64,000 nt of DNA from Bacillus sp. 1780r2a1 (GTDB taxonomy: Bacteria > Bacillota > Bacilli > Bacillales > Bacillaceae_H), in NCBI GenBank assembly GCA_024134725.1, contig CP099863.1, forward strand, positions 1,793,501-1,857,500. The letters run 5' to 3'. This document shows, piece by piece, positions 55,216-64,000 of the stretch. A model generated the notes under the pieces. That model was not told the origin of the DNA and did no database searches. It saw only the letters and a program-made list of their open reading frames with translations. The translations under genes and the position numbers were made by a program. The first letter of the stretch is position 1; each line of letters opens with the position of its first letter.

Positions 55216-56175
55216 ATGGTAAATATTCGAGATATTGCAAAGAAAGCAGGAGTATCCGTTTCTACCGTATCGCGAGTTTTGAACAATCACCCCTATGTAA
55301 GCGAAGAAAAGAGAGAGCGTGTACAAGCCGTAGTAGATGCACTGAACTATGAGCAGAATATCAATGCAGTTCATTTATCAAAAGGAAAAACTAATCGAAT
55401 TGCAGTTGCCCTCCCTTTTATCAACCATCCTTACTTTAGTGTTATTCTTGAAGGCATTGCAAAAGAAGCTCTTGGTGCCCACTGTCAGCTTATTTTGTGT
55501 CAAACCGCTTATGATCTACAAAAAGAGATGGATGCACTCCATATGCTGAAAACAAAGCAGGTAGATGGCGTAATTATTTGCTCTAGGGCAAATGACTGGG
55601 ATGTTCTTAGTGAGTACCAATCTTATGGACCCATTGCTGTATGTGAAAACGGAACAGCTAAAAAGGTATCATCCGTTTATGTTAATCATTACGCGGCTTT
55701 TGAAAAAGCCCTATCTTACCTGCATGAGAACGGACATCAGAAAATTGGTTACTGCGTAGGTAGGATGAGTGGCACAAACAGCGAACAGCGAGCTAACGCT
55801 TACGGTGATTTTATGAAAAGAATGCAAGAACCGATAAGAAAAGAGTGGATATTTACAGATTGTTTATACATTACGGACGGAGATATGATTGTAGATCGTT
55901 TGCTTGCAATGGATGATCGGCCAACAGGGCTGCTTGTGACCAACGATCAGCTTGCAGTAGGAGTTATTACTCGCTGTAAAAAAGAAGGTTTATCAGTTCC
56001 CAAAGATATTGCAATTATTGGATTTGATAATCATCCATTAACAGCTTATTTAGACATTACAACGATTGAGCTACCTCTTTTTGAAATGGGGGAGTATTTA
56101 TTTAAACTCGTGCTTGATAAAAGTCTTCAATATATGGAACTTCCATTTCAGCTTATTGAGCGCCAGACAGTGTAA
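55216..56175 (+). CDS. LacI-family transcriptional regulator
   Basis: This 319-residue regulator has an N-terminal helix-turn-helix (NIRDIAKKAGVSVSTVSRVLNNHPYVSEEKRERV) and hinge (ALNYEQNINAVHLSKGKTN), then a periplasmic-binding-like domain (residues 60-319: IAVALPFINHPYFSVILEGI, DGVIICSR, GLLVTNDQLAVGVI, IAIIGFDNHPLTAYLDITTIELP). I start at ATG 55216 behind AAAAGGAGAG; the frame opens 14 codons upstream, inside the operator. No sugar genes are adjacent, so its targets are not known. Confidence 0.88.
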   Translation: MVNIRDIAKKAGVSVSTVSRVLNNHPYVSEEKRERVQAVVDALNYEQNINAVHLSKGKTNRIAVALPFINHPYFSVILEGIAKEALGAHCQLILCQTAYDLQKEMDALHMLKTKQVDGVIICSRANDWDVLSEYQSYGPIAVCENGTAKKVSSVYVNHYAAFEKALSYLHENGHQKIGYCVGRMSGTNSEQRANAYGDFMKRMQEPIRKEWIFTDCLYITDGDMIVDRLLAMDDRPTGLLVTNDQLAVGVITRCKKEGLSVPKDIAIIGFDNHPLTAYLDITTIELPLFEMGEYLFKLVLDKSLQYMELPFQLIERQTV

Positions 56176-56244
56176 AAAAGCACCATTATAAAATCATTAT
56201 GTGCGGACACTATAGAGATAAAGCTAAATAGAGAAGGTGACATA

Positions 56245-56487
56245 ATGAAAAAAGAATATCATGTTGGTGACCAAGTTTTTGTAATCTATCGAAATCCTCA
56301 CACGGCAAACGTGGCTAATATTACGCAAGGAGAAGTAGTTCAGCATCCTGAAAATGACAGTGACGTTGCGCTGCTTTTACATGAGTCATATCACTTATTA
56401 TCAGATGATGACGCAATATATACAAGCTATGAAGAAGCAGAACGAGCATATAACGAACTATTTGATTACGAACCATACCAAGGCTAA
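56245..56487 (+). CDS. splA: SplA, regulator of spore photoproduct lyase
   Basis: This 80-residue protein has the small SplA pattern: YHVGDQVFVIYRNPHTANVANITQGEVVQHPEN, LLLHESYHLLSDDDAIYTSYEEAERAY. In B. subtilis SplA is a TRAP-like protein that limits splB expression. The splB gene follows 110 bases downstream. AGAAGGTGA precedes the ATG. A terminator hairpin lies between the two genes. Confidence 0.88.
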   Translation: MKKEYHVGDQVFVIYRNPHTANVANITQGEVVQHPENDSDVALLLHESYHLLSDDDAIYTSYEEAERAYNELFDYEPYQG

Positions 56488-56518
56488 AAAAAGACGCTGT
56501 ATTAAACAGCGTCTTTTT
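56488..56518 (+). terminator. Terminator between splA and splB
   Basis: AAAAAGACGCTGT and ACAGCGTCTTTTT form a perfect stem with a five-base loop, so splB is either read through or has its own promoter. Confidence 0.85.
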
Positions 56519-56596
56519 TTAGCCTACATTTAACAGGCATATGCTTTTCTTTTCTTCAAAGACTATATGCTATGAAGTGAATAGTAAAGGGAAGTG

Positions 56597-57631
56597 ATGA
56601 ATGTGATAAAACCGTTTGTGCCGCAATTAGTATATATTGAGCCAAGAGCTTTAGAATATCCATTAGGCGTAGAGCTAAAAGACAAATTTGAAAAAATGGG
56701 CATTGAAATTCGCGAAACAACGTCTCATAACCAGGTTCGAAATATTCCTGGAGAGAATCATCTTCAAAAATATCGCAATGCAAAATCGACGCTTGTTGTG
56801 GGTGTACGTAAAACGCTGAATTTTGATACTTCCAAGCCTTCAGCAGAATATGCAATTCCTTTTGCCACAGGATGTATGGGACATTGCCACTATTGTTATT
56901 TACAAACAACAATGGGAAGTAAGCCATACATTCGAACGTATGTAAATGTAGAAGAAATTCTAGATAGAGCTGAGCAATACATGAAGGAAAGAGCACCAGA
57001 AATTACGCGATTTGAGGCTGCGTGTACGTCTGATATCGTAGGTATTGACCACTTAACTCATACGTTAAAGCATGCGATTGAATATTTTGGAGAAAGCGAC
57101 TTAGGACAACTCCGCTTTGTAACAAAATTTCATCATGTCGATCATTTACTTGATGCAAAACATAACGGTAAAACACGCTTTCGTTTCAGCGTGAACGCTG
57201 ATTATGTAATTAAATATTTCGAACCTGGGACATCACCATTAGATTACCGGATTGAAGCGGCAAACAAAGTTGCAAAAGCCGGTTATCCTCTAGGATTTAT
57301 CGTAGCACCTATCTATATCCATGAGGGGTGGAGAGATGGATATCGGGAGCTATTTGAAAAGCTGGATGCTTCCATTCCACAGGAATCACGAGATGATATT
57401 ACATTTGAAATGATTCAGCATCGATTTACCAAACCAGCTAAGCGTGTCATTGAAAAGAATTATCCAAAATCTAAGCTGCAAATGAATGAAGAAGAGCGTC
57501 GTTATAAGTGGGGGCGCTATGGAATTGGAAAATATGTGTATACAAAAGACGAAGAGCATGAGCTGCGTGAAACGCTTGAATATTATATTGGGCAATTCTT
57601 TCCAAATGCAAAAATTGAATACTTTACATGA
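56597..57631 (+). CDS. splB: Spore photoproduct lyase
   Basis: SplB is a radical SAM enzyme that splits spore photoproduct (a thymine dimer) back to two thymines during germination. This 344-residue protein has the cluster motif CMGHCHYC near residue 93 (Cys x3), YCYLQTTMGSKPYIRTYVN, and DIVGIDHLTH. The conserved Cys at about 140 (FEAACTSDIVG), needed for H-atom return in SplB, is present. The ATG at 56597 sits behind AAAGGGAAG; the GTG one codon upstream is less likely. Confidence 0.92.
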   Translation: MNVIKPFVPQLVYIEPRALEYPLGVELKDKFEKMGIEIRETTSHNQVRNIPGENHLQKYRNAKSTLVVGVRKTLNFDTSKPSAEYAIPFATGCMGHCHYCYLQTTMGSKPYIRTYVNVEEILDRAEQYMKERAPEITRFEAACTSDIVGIDHLTHTLKHAIEYFGESDLGQLRFVTKFHHVDHLLDAKHNGKTRFRFSVNADYVIKYFEPGTSPLDYRIEAANKVAKAGYPLGFIVAPIYIHEGWRDGYRELFEKLDASIPQESRDDITFEMIQHRFTKPAKRVIEKNYPKSKLQMNEEERRYKWGRYGIGKYVYTKDEEHELRETLEYYIGQFFPNAKIEYFT

Positions 57632-57635
57632 GCAG

Positions 57636-57667
57636 AAAGTGCAGGCAGTTTTTAGCCTGCACTTTTT
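57636..57667 (+). terminator. Terminator after splB
   Basis: AAAGTGCAGGC and GCCTGCACTTT form a perfect stem followed by T residues. Confidence 0.88.
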
Positions 57668-57762
57668 ATTAACTATAAATTTATTATGTAAACTTATCTA
57701 ATCATACACAAACAATCACAATACATGTATAATGGAACAAGTGAATTGGAGGTATACATAAA

Positions 57763-59838
57763 ATGAAATCACTTGTATTAGCAGAAAAGCCAAGCGTTGC
57801 GCGAGATTTGGCGCGTGTGCTTGGCTGCACTCAATCGAAAAAAGGCTACATTGAAGGACCTAATTATGTAGTAACCTGGGCGTTAGGTCATTTAGTTGAG
57901 CTACAAACACCAGAAGATTATGATAATCAATATAAAACATGGCGCATGGAAGATTTACCGATTATGCCAGAGAAAATGAAATTAAAGGTGATTAAAAAAA
58001 CAAGCCCGCAGTTCCGAACAGTTTCTCAACTGGCTAAACGCAGCGACATCAAAGAGTTAGTTATTGCAACAGATGCAGGGCGTGAAGGAGAACTTGTTGC
58101 AAGATGGATTATGGAAAAAGTGAGATGGAACAAACCGTTTAAACGCTTATGGATTTCTTCTCAAACAGATAAAGCAATCAAGCAAGGTTTTCAACAGCTT
58201 AAGCCAGGAAAAGAATTCGACCGCTTGTATGAATCAGCCGTGTGCCGTTCAGAAGCGGATTGGCTAATTGGCCTCAACGTTACGCGTGCGCTAACGACAA
58301 AATATGAAGAGCCGTTATCAGCTGGAAGAGTTCAAACGCCAACTCTAGCTATGATTATTGAAAAAGAACAACAAATCCAAGCATTCAAGCCGCAACCATA
58401 TTGGATGCTAACGGCAGTTTTACCTGGGTTTGAAGCAAAGTGGCAAGGTGGACAAGAAAAGCGAATTTTTAATGAAGAAAAAGCAAAAGAGCTGCGTAAA
58501 AAGCTTATGGGCCAAGCGGTAGTTAAGCATGTCAAAAAGAAAGTAATGAAAGAATCGCAGCCGCTTCCGTATGATTTAAATGAACTGCAGCGAGATGCCA
58601 ACAAGCGCTTTGGATTTTCAGCGAAAAAGACGTTAAACGTGTTACAAAAATTATATGAGCAACACAAGCTCGTAACCTACCCACGAACAGATTCTCGCTA
58701 CCTTACAACGGATATGGTCGGAACAATGAAAGAGCGATTAGAAGCCGTATCAGGTGCCTATAAAGAAGAAGTGAGGCCGCTGATTGCTAAAAATGCACAG
58801 CTCCCAAAGCGCGTAGTGAACAATGAAAAAGTCAGCGATCACCATGCGATTATCGTAACAGATCAGCCTGTCTTCTTACAGGATTTATCTTCAGATGAGC
58901 GTAAACTGTACGATTTAATTGCCAAGCGCTTCATTGCACTATTTTATCCTGCATACGAATTTGAAGTAGTAAAAGTAGAGCTTGAAGTTAACGGAGAGCA
59001 GCTTGTAGCACAAGGGAAAAGAGTGATAAAACTTGGATTTAAACAAGTGATTAGTAGTGATTTAGAAGAGTCAACGCTTCCTAATTTACAAGAAGGTGCT
59101 ACTTTATCGATTAAAGCCGTTGAAATGAAGCATGCTTTAACAGAACCACCTCTGCGTCACTCAGAAGCGGATTTACTTGGTCAAATGGAAAAGCATAATC
59201 TTGGAACGCCAGCAACTCGTGCTGATATTATTGAAAAGCTGTTACAAAATGAGTCCATTGATCGTCAAAATAATCGTCTGCATCCGACGCCAAAAGGAAA
59301 GCAGCTCATTTCCCTTGTAGCAGATGAACTAAAATCACCGGATTTAACAGCAAAATGGGAACGAGAGCTAGAAGCAATTGCAAAAGGAAAAGGAAATGCC
59401 AAAGAATTTTTAGCTAACATTCGAAAACAAACAGCAAAGCTTGTACAACAAGTGAAAACAAGTGAAGAAACGTATAAGCCTCATAACTTAACAGGATCAA
59501 AGTGTCCAGAGTGCGGCTCGTTCTTAAAAGAGAAAAAGACAAAGCAGGGAAGAGTGCTTGTTTGTTCTAGCCTTGAATGTAGCTATCGACGTGCTAAAGA
59601 TCCGAAGCTATCCAATCGTCGCTGTCCACAGTGCCATAAAAAGATGGAAATTCACGAGGGGAAAGCAGGTAAGTATTTCCAATGCCGTCAATGTCAAGTT
59701 GTTGAAAAAGCAGAGGACAAAAAGAAAAAGATGACGAAGCGAGAAGAAAGAAAACTGCTTAATAAATACAGTGATGACGGTGACTTTGGCTCAAGTTTAG
59801 GGGATGCATTAAAGCAAGCGTTGAAGAAAAAAGAGTGA
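57763..59838 (+). CDS. topB: DNA topoisomerase III
   Basis: This type IA topoisomerase of 691 residues has a Toprim domain (MKSLVLAEKPSVARDLARVLG, VIATDAGREGELVARWI) and a catalytic Tyr region with SAGRVQTPTLAMI and VTYPRTDSRYLT (Tyr near 306). The C-terminus holds two cysteine clusters (KCPECGSFLKEKK...CSSLECSYRR and RCPQCHKKMEIHEGKAGKYFQCRQC). It decatenates DNA and works with RecQ-type helicases; recQ lies 2.6 kb further on. AGGAGGTATA-like site precedes the ATG. Confidence 0.93.
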   Translation: MKSLVLAEKPSVARDLARVLGCTQSKKGYIEGPNYVVTWALGHLVELQTPEDYDNQYKTWRMEDLPIMPEKMKLKVIKKTSPQFRTVSQLAKRSDIKELVIATDAGREGELVARWIMEKVRWNKPFKRLWISSQTDKAIKQGFQQLKPGKEFDRLYESAVCRSEADWLIGLNVTRALTTKYEEPLSAGRVQTPTLAMIIEKEQQIQAFKPQPYWMLTAVLPGFEAKWQGGQEKRIFNEEKAKELRKKLMGQAVVKHVKKKVMKESQPLPYDLNELQRDANKRFGFSAKKTLNVLQKLYEQHKLVTYPRTDSRYLTTDMVGTMKERLEAVSGAYKEEVRPLIAKNAQLPKRVVNNEKVSDHHAIIVTDQPVFLQDLSSDERKLYDLIAKRFIALFYPAYEFEVVKVELEVNGEQLVAQGKRVIKLGFKQVISSDLEESTLPNLQEGATLSIKAVEMKHALTEPPLRHSEADLLGQMEKHNLGTPATRADIIEKLLQNESIDRQNNRLHPTPKGKQLISLVADELKSPDLTAKWERELEAIAKGKGNAKEFLANIRKQTAKLVQQVKTSEETYKPHNLTGSKCPECGSFLKEKKTKQGRVLVCSSLECSYRRAKDPKLSNRRCPQCHKKMEIHEGKAGKYFQCRQCQVVEKAEDKKKKMTKREERKLLNKYSDDGDFGSSLGDALKQALKKKE

Positions 59839-59845
59839 GAAAAAA

Positions 59846-59877
59846 GAAGGAGCTAGATTTTTCTAGCCCTTTTTTTG
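59846..59877 (+). terminator. Terminator after topB
   Basis: AGCTAGA and TCTAGCC with flanking pairs form a stem followed by a run of T. Confidence 0.75.
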
Positions 59878-59925
59878 TTGTTTTTTGGTATAATTTAACT
59901 TAAAGCTAACAGTAAAGGAGATAGA

Positions 59926-60387
59926 ATGAGAAAACAAAAGAAAAAAGAAGATATGATGTCCAAGATAATTGCGATTTTATTCGTTATGCTAATTATTGTC
60001 GTAGCGCTTGTTGCTATTGCTGGAGTGTACTTTTTTGGTCTCTTAGGCATATTTAAATTTATGGGAGTTACGTATACAACAACAAGTGCTTTTTTATGGT
60101 TTGTTTTACTCTTACTTATTGTTGGAAGCATAGTAGATTTGCTTTCTAGAGCACTCATTTCACTATTTAAACCCTTCGCTACATCAACTTTAAGTCGCTT
60201 CATTTTAATTGCCACTATCGACATTTGGTTCTCTTGGTTTGCTATTTACACAGCGGATACATTCGTTAAAGGAATTACGCTATCTTTTGGTGCTGAATTC
60301 GCCCTAGCGGTCATTTTATTTATTATTGATTACGGACTAGATATGAAAGTCGGGAGCGTAAAAGTAAAGGTTGAAAATAATACATAA
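59926..60387 (+). CDS. YrvL-family regulatory membrane protein
   Basis: This 153-residue protein has a basic, charged N-terminus (MRKQKKKEDMMSK) and four membrane helices (about residues 12-40, 53-75, 85-105, 120-140), with SAFLWFVLLLLIVGSIVDLLSRALISLFKPF and VKVKVENNT. This is the YrvL pattern; in B. subtilis YrvL is linked to control of oxalate decarboxylase gene expression. The neighbours differ here, so the role is uncertain. Confidence 0.75.
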   Translation: MRKQKKKEDMMSKIIAILFVMLIIVVALVAIAGVYFFGLLGIFKFMGVTYTTTSAFLWFVLLLLIVGSIVDLLSRALISLFKPFATSTLSRFILIATIDIWFSWFAIYTADTFVKGITLSFGAEFALAVILFIIDYGLDMKVGSVKVKVENNT

Positions 60388-60399
60388 ACACTCATGATG

Positions 60400-60427
60400 A
60401 AAAGTCGCTAGTACTGGCGGCTTTTTT
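60400..60427 (+). terminator. Terminator
   Basis: AAAAGTCGC and GCGGCTTTTTT form a stem-loop after the YrvL gene. Confidence 0.8.
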
Positions 60428-60493
60428 GCCTGGTGCAAAATTGCCTAGCCTACGAGTATAATAAATTTATGAAATGAAAAAGGAGAGGGCGAC

Positions 60494-61189
60494 ATGAGGA
60501 AATTTGCAATGAGTGATATTCACGGTAGCTATTACGAAATGATGCGCTTATTAGAAGCCGTAAAGTTTAATCCAAGCGTAGATCAGCTCGTAATAGTAGG
60601 AGATTTAATCAATCGTGGCCCTTATAGCGGCGAGGTTTTGAAAGAAATAAAAAGCTTAAATGAAGCGTATGACCATGTGCACGTTACGATTGGTAATCAC
60701 GAAGAGATGATGCTTTGGTATATTGAAGGTAAAAATCCCATGTGGTCGCAGTTTGGTGGGCAACGTTCTTCGAGTACTATTATTGAAGCATTTGGCAAAC
60801 AGGGAATTGATGAAGCGATTCATTGGGTGAAAAAATTACCTCTCATTTTTGAAGATAATGAATACGTTTATGCGCATGCGGGCTTTCAACTACCTTATAA
60901 AACTGCTTTTAATAATAGAAGTAATTTGTGGCTACCCCGAAAAGAGTTTTATCAAACTTCAATTAATCGCCTCTTACAAGAAACAAACGGTAAGCCTGTC
61001 GTCCACGGACATACGCCAGCACCGAACGTGGTGTTTGATGGGGCGAGAATTGGGATTGACCTCGGAGCTCAGGTTGTGAGTAAAGGGAGATTAGCATGTG
61101 TTGAATTAACCACTTCAAGGGTTTGGGAATATGACTTCACATTAAAAACGGTTAAGGATAACCAAATAAAAAGACGCGACTATTACTAG
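60494..61189 (+). CDS. Metallophosphoesterase (PrpE-like protein phosphatase)
   Basis: This 231-residue phosphoesterase has the three PPP-family motifs: DIHGSY near residue 8, GDLINRGP near 36, and GNHEEM near 68. It also has later His residues in AHAG and VHGHTP. PrpE of Bacillus removes phosphate from protein Tyr or splits dinucleoside polyphosphates (Ap4A). Which activity applies here is unknown. AAGGAGAGG precedes the ATG. Confidence 0.85.
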   Translation: MRKFAMSDIHGSYYEMMRLLEAVKFNPSVDQLVIVGDLINRGPYSGEVLKEIKSLNEAYDHVHVTIGNHEEMMLWYIEGKNPMWSQFGGQRSSSTIIEAFGKQGIDEAIHWVKKLPLIFEDNEYVYAHAGFQLPYKTAFNNRSNLWLPRKEFYQTSINRLLQETNGKPVVHGHTPAPNVVFDGARIGIDLGAQVVSKGRLACVELTTSRVWEYDFTLKTVKDNQIKRRDYY

Positions 61190-61201
61190 TCGCGTCTTTT
61201 T
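61168..61201. terminator. Bidirectional terminator
   Basis: AAAAAGACGCGACTA and TAGTCGCGTCTTTTT form a perfect stem overlapping the phosphatase stop, shared with the convergent stress gene. Confidence 0.88.
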
Positions 61202-61203
61202 AA

Positions 61204-61530
61204 TTATGCACTTTTACTAGCCACGACTAAGACGCGACCCTTGTCCAATTCTTCTTCATACTTTTCAGCCTCTACTCGAGATAACCCAAGCGATTCCATT
61301 TTTGAACGAAGCTCGTCTCCTCGGGAACGGAAAATATTTGCGACTGAATCTGTTAGCCCTTGTTCTGATAATCCAATGTTGTTTACATCCGTTGCGTCTG
61401 TTAAATGCTTGGAGCGTTCTTTGTGATGTGCGAGCAAATAAACTTCATCTTTCGTATATCCACTTCGTAAGAATTGATCAATCGTTTCTTTTGCTTGAAC
61501 ACCATTTTCGACTACTTTTACGTTTGTCAT
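61204..61530 (-). CDS. YflT/GSP17M-like general stress protein
   Basis: This 108-residue protein has the two-part YflT (general stress 17M) domain: VKVVENGVQAKETIDQFLRSGYTKDEVYLLAHHKERSKHLTDATD and LGLSRVEAEKYEEELDKGRVLVVA. The family is induced by heat and osmotic stress under SigB in B. subtilis. I did not find a clear SigB promoter here. AGGAGG precedes the ATG. Confidence 0.85.
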   Translation of the reverse strand: MTNVKVVENGVQAKETIDQFLRSGYTKDEVYLLAHHKERSKHLTDATDVNNIGLSEQGLTDSVANIFRSRGDELRSKMESLGLSRVEAEKYEEELDKGRVLVVASKSA

Positions 61531-61677
61531 TTGTAAAACCTCCTAGTTTTAGTACGTGCAACGTGCTTTTTCTTGCTTCATCTGTGATTTAAGAAGAATA
61601 TCAATCTCCTTGCTATGTATATAGACGTTTTAAAGAAGGTTAAACCAAAAATGGTAAAAAAATTTATACATATGAAT

Positions 61678-62220
61678 TTAAGAACCAGGAGGAGTATAGC
61701 TTGGCGGCTTTTTTAACCAACCTTTTTCTCGCTGTGTTTCTTTTACTTTAAAACCAAATGCAACTTTTTCACTATGAAATTTTAGCCAGAGCATACCGAC
61801 ATCATTTCGGATGGATTGACTAATGTTTGTACTGCACATAATGATGTTTGAAGCAACTTTTGCCGATATTAAATTAGCAATTTCAGAATCTGTTGCGCGT
61901 ACACCAGGAGGTATTTGGTAAGGGTCAGATTCTGGTTTTTGGGCTGGAATATCAGAAAGTGGGATTCCTTCGTGTAGCATGAATTCCTTTAACTTATTTC
62001 GTTGAGTCAAGGCTAACAGTTTTGATTCATGGGCAAGTTCTAATAGCGTTTCATCGGTTGTTGTATGTAAGGATGTTTCAATTGCCGGTATTTCTTCAGT
62101 AAGTGCCGTAAAATAAAGCCAGCATCCCATAGCTTCTCCTATATGTAATGGTTCGTGCTTGTTAGTATTAATTGTTTTTAAATATGTTGTTAATGCTTCA
62201 ATAGCGTGAATCAATGCCAT
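61678..62220 (-). CDS. DUF3231 family protein
   Basis: This 180-residue helical protein has a ferritin-like/DUF3231 pattern: HIGEAMGCWLYFTALTEEIPAIETSLHTTTDETLLELAHES, KEFMLHEGIPLSDIPAQKP, GVRATDSEIANLISAKVASNIIMCSTNISQSIRNDVGMLWLKF. The family includes coat-protein-F-like spore proteins of Bacillus. The start is ATG 62220 or the preceding TTG; AAAAGGG lies close to both. Confidence 0.82.
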   Translation of the reverse strand: MALIHAIEALTTYLKTINTNKHEPLHIGEAMGCWLYFTALTEEIPAIETSLHTTTDETLLELAHESKLLALTQRNKLKEFMLHEGIPLSDIPAQKPESDPYQIPPGVRATDSEIANLISAKVASNIIMCSTNISQSIRNDVGMLWLKFHSEKVAFGFKVKETQREKGWLKKPPSYTPPGS

Positions 62221-62400
62221 CAACCCTTTTGTATTTTTTATATTTAAATTGTTTCCTTTTTATGAAATAATACTCACTTTGCCTAGAAAAACAAAAGATT
62301 TTCTAGGAACTCTTAGTGCTTTTTGATAAAATAAATCCATTACCCACAAGATAATTTCTTCGTTTATTCCCCGATATGTATTTTGTAAGGAGGAGTTTCT

Positions 62401-64000
62401 TTGTTATTTGAAAAAGCGTTATCACAGTTAAAAACCTATTTTGGCTACGACAGCTTCCGCCAAGGACAAGAGCAGACGATACGTCATATTTTGGAAGGGC
62501 ACAATACCGCTTGTATTATGCCTACAGGTGGAGGGAAGTCCATTTGCTATCAAATTCCATCCCTTTTATTAGAAGGAACAACAATCGTTATTTCGCCACT
62601 GATTTCCTTAATGAAGGACCAAGTGGATGCGCTGAATGAAGTTGGAATATCGGCAACGTATATTAACAGTTCACTTACAGCGTCAGAAGTGGAAGAGAGA
62701 TTAGAAGAAGTTTCTCTTGGTGTGTATAAACTTTTATACATAGCACCAGAACGTATGGAGTCACCTTTTTTCTTTGAACAGCTTAAATCGTTACCTATTC
62801 CTTTAATCGCCGTTGATGAAGCACATTGTATTTCACAGTGGGGGCATGATTTTAGGCCTAGCTATCTACGCATTAGCAACTTGATTTGCGAGCTGCCGAG
62901 TAAGCCAATTGTGGTCGGGCTGACGGCTACTGCTACGCCTCAAGTACGAGAAGATATTTGTACAGCTCTACAAATCCAGGAACAAAATACGGTCATGACA
63001 GGGTTTGAGCGTTCAAATTTGTCATTTAATGTTGTTAAAGGGCAAGATCGCTTAGCTTATATCGATGAGTATGTAAAGAAAAATAAGCAAGAAGCAGGTA
63101 TTATCTATGCAGCAACGCGCCAAGAAGTGGATAGTTTACATGAACATTTGCAAAGCTTAGGTGTACAAGTCGGAAAATATCATGCTGGAATGAGTCCATC
63201 AAGTCGAGAGCATGAGCAAAATCGCTTTTTACAGGATGATGTAACGCTTATGGTTGCTACTTCTGCTTTCGGAATGGGAATTGACAAGTCCAATATTCGT
63301 TTCGTCATTCACTATCAACTTCCCAAAAATATGGAAAGCTACTATCAAGAAGCGGGTCGCGCAGGACGAGACGGTTTGCAAAGTGAGTGTATAGTTTTAT
63401 ACTCTGCTCAAGATATTCGCGTTCAGCGCTTTTTAATCGAGCAGTCAACTAACCATTCAGGAAAGCTTGTTCAAGATCTGGAGAAGCTACAGCAAATGGT
63501 AAATTATTGTCACACAGAAGAATGTTTGCAAGCATACATCTTACACTACTTTGGTGAAGAGGAAGCTCATGCTTGCGGACGCTGTAGCAACTGTACGGAT
63601 ACTCGTAAAGCTGTTGATGTAACCGTTGATACACAAAAGGTTTTATCTTGTATGATCCGAATGGGAGAGCGTTTTGGTAAAACGATGATTGCTCAAGTAT
63701 TAACGGGTTCTAAAAACAAAAAGATTCTAGACTTTCGCTTTGACCAACTCTCTACCTATGGAGTGATGAACAAGCAGTCGTTAAAAGAAGTAAGTGAGTT
63801 TATAGAATTTCTCATTTCAGAGCAGTATATTGTGGTTGGGCAAGGGGCTTTTCCAACTCTTTCTGTTGCAGCTAAGGGGAAAGGAGTACTTCTTGGTGAA
63901 GAAAAAGTAATGAGAAAAGAACAGATTCAAGTGAGTCAGCTTGTACAGGATGATGAGCTGTTTATGCATCTGCGCGCTTTACGAAAAGAAATCGCAGAGC
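62401..64000 (+). CDS. recQ: ATP-dependent DNA helicase RecQ (cut by window end)
   Basis: At least 533 residues are encoded without a stop before the window ends. Helicase motifs are ordered as in RecQ: FRQGQEQTIRHIL (motif 0), MPTGGGKSICYQIP (I), VDEAHCIS (II, DEAH), GLTATATP (III), VATSAFGMGIDKSNIRFVIH (V) and QEAGRAGRDG (VI). A zinc-binding region CGRCSNC is near residue 398, followed by a winged-helix RQC domain. The HRDC domain seems to begin at the end. The start is TTG at 62401 behind AAGGAGGAG. With topB nearby it fits RecQ-TopB function. Confidence 0.93.
   Translation, partial: MLFEKALSQLKTYFGYDSFRQGQEQTIRHILEGHNTACIMPTGGGKSICYQIPSLLLEGTTIVISPLISLMKDQVDALNEVGISATYINSSLTASEVEERLEEVSLGVYKLLYIAPERMESPFFFEQLKSLPIPLIAVDEAHCISQWGHDFRPSYLRISNLICELPSKPIVVGLTATATPQVREDICTALQIQEQNTVMTGFERSNLSFNVVKGQDRLAYIDEYVKKNKQEAGIIYAATRQEVDSLHEHLQSLGVQVGKYHAGMSPSSREHEQNRFLQDDVTLMVATSAFGMGIDKSNIRFVIHYQLPKNMESYYQEAGRAGRDGLQSECIVLYSAQDIRVQRFLIEQSTNHSGKLVQDLEKLQQMVNYCHTEECLQAYILHYFGEEEAHACGRCSNCTDTRKAVDVTVDTQKVLSCMIRMGERFGKTMIAQVLTGSKNKKILDFRFDQLSTYGVMNKQSLKEVSEFIEFLISEQYIVVGQGAFPTLSVAAKGKGVLLGEEKVMRKEQIQVSQLVQDDELFMHLRALRKEIAE

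Overview
The window is a low-GC Firmicute chromosome segment, almost certainly from the Bacillus/Priestia group and most like Priestia (Bacillus) megaterium. The reasons are strong Shine-Dalgarno sites with many TTG/GTG starts, sporulation genes (splAB, a Spo0M-like gene, a sporulene/curcumene-type terpene cyclase), Bacillus-type riboswitches (TPP, Mn2+, SAM-I), SigB- and ECF-type promoters, and a divergent beta-galactosidase/AraC pair arranged as bgaM-bgaR of B. megaterium. No rRNA or tRNA genes, insertion sequences, phage genes or CRISPR arrays were seen. Family assignments come from reading motifs, not from database searches.

Layout. 1-1.6 kb: the 3' end of a TPP riboswitch, its terminator and thiM-thiE. 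1.6-6.3 kb: a stress flavoprotein-like gene with a SigB-type promoter, two membrane proteins, a 6S RNA gene, an ECF sigma/anti-sigma pair and a DUF2187 protein. 6.4-10.3 kb: a MoxR-AAA+/VWA pair, a Mn2+ (yybP-ykoY) riboswitch in front of a half-length Spo0M-like protein, and a small SET-domain protein. 10.4-25 kb: bgaM/bgaR, a GNAT acetyltransferase with an ABC ATPase, the terpene cyclase, a C45-type Ntn hydrolase, a PhzF protein, a decayed VWA lipoprotein pseudogene, an FAD amine oxidase, and a methyltransferase/two-component operon. 25-27 kb: a VanW protein and a secreted protein of unknown role.

27.4-33.7 kb is the most unusual region. Two SinR/SlrR-type regulator genes are followed by a small Pro/Gly/Asn-rich peptide gene, an HPr-kinase-like protein, a PqqD-like protein, a signal-peptidase-like (S26) protein, an ABC exporter and a nucleotidyltransferase. 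Four SinR-like palindromes (GTTCTTTATAAAGAAC type) lie in the intergenic DNA. One sits on the probable promoter of the peptide operon and one just before its ribosome binding site. The gene set overlaps lasso-peptide clusters of the paeninodin/pseudomycoidin type but has no lasso cyclase and no transglutaminase-like B2 protease, and the peptide lacks an acidic residue where a lasso ring would close. It looks like a modified, exported peptide system under biofilm-type (SinR) control.

34.4-38.9 kb is an NAD salvage operon (NrtR-like regulator, nicotinamidase-like hydrolase, pncB, a divergent NadD-like protein, nadE) with a palindrome overlapping its promoter. 38.9-42.9 kb holds the glycolate oxidase genes glcF/glcD and a CdaR regulator. 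43-52.9 kb carries 3-hydroxybutyrate dehydrogenase, an Fsr-type MFS transporter, a DHFR-like protein, a WYL regulator, a luciferase-like oxidoreductase, PPK2, an ABC-F protein, a YtoQ protein and an ABC-2 exporter. 53-64 kb has a SAM-I riboswitch with an NhaC-type transporter, a small conserved protein, a 47-residue membrane microprotein divergent from a LacI regulator, splA/splB, topoisomerase III, YrvL, a PrpE-like phosphatase, a YflT-like stress protein, a DUF3231 protein and a RecQ helicase cut by the window end.
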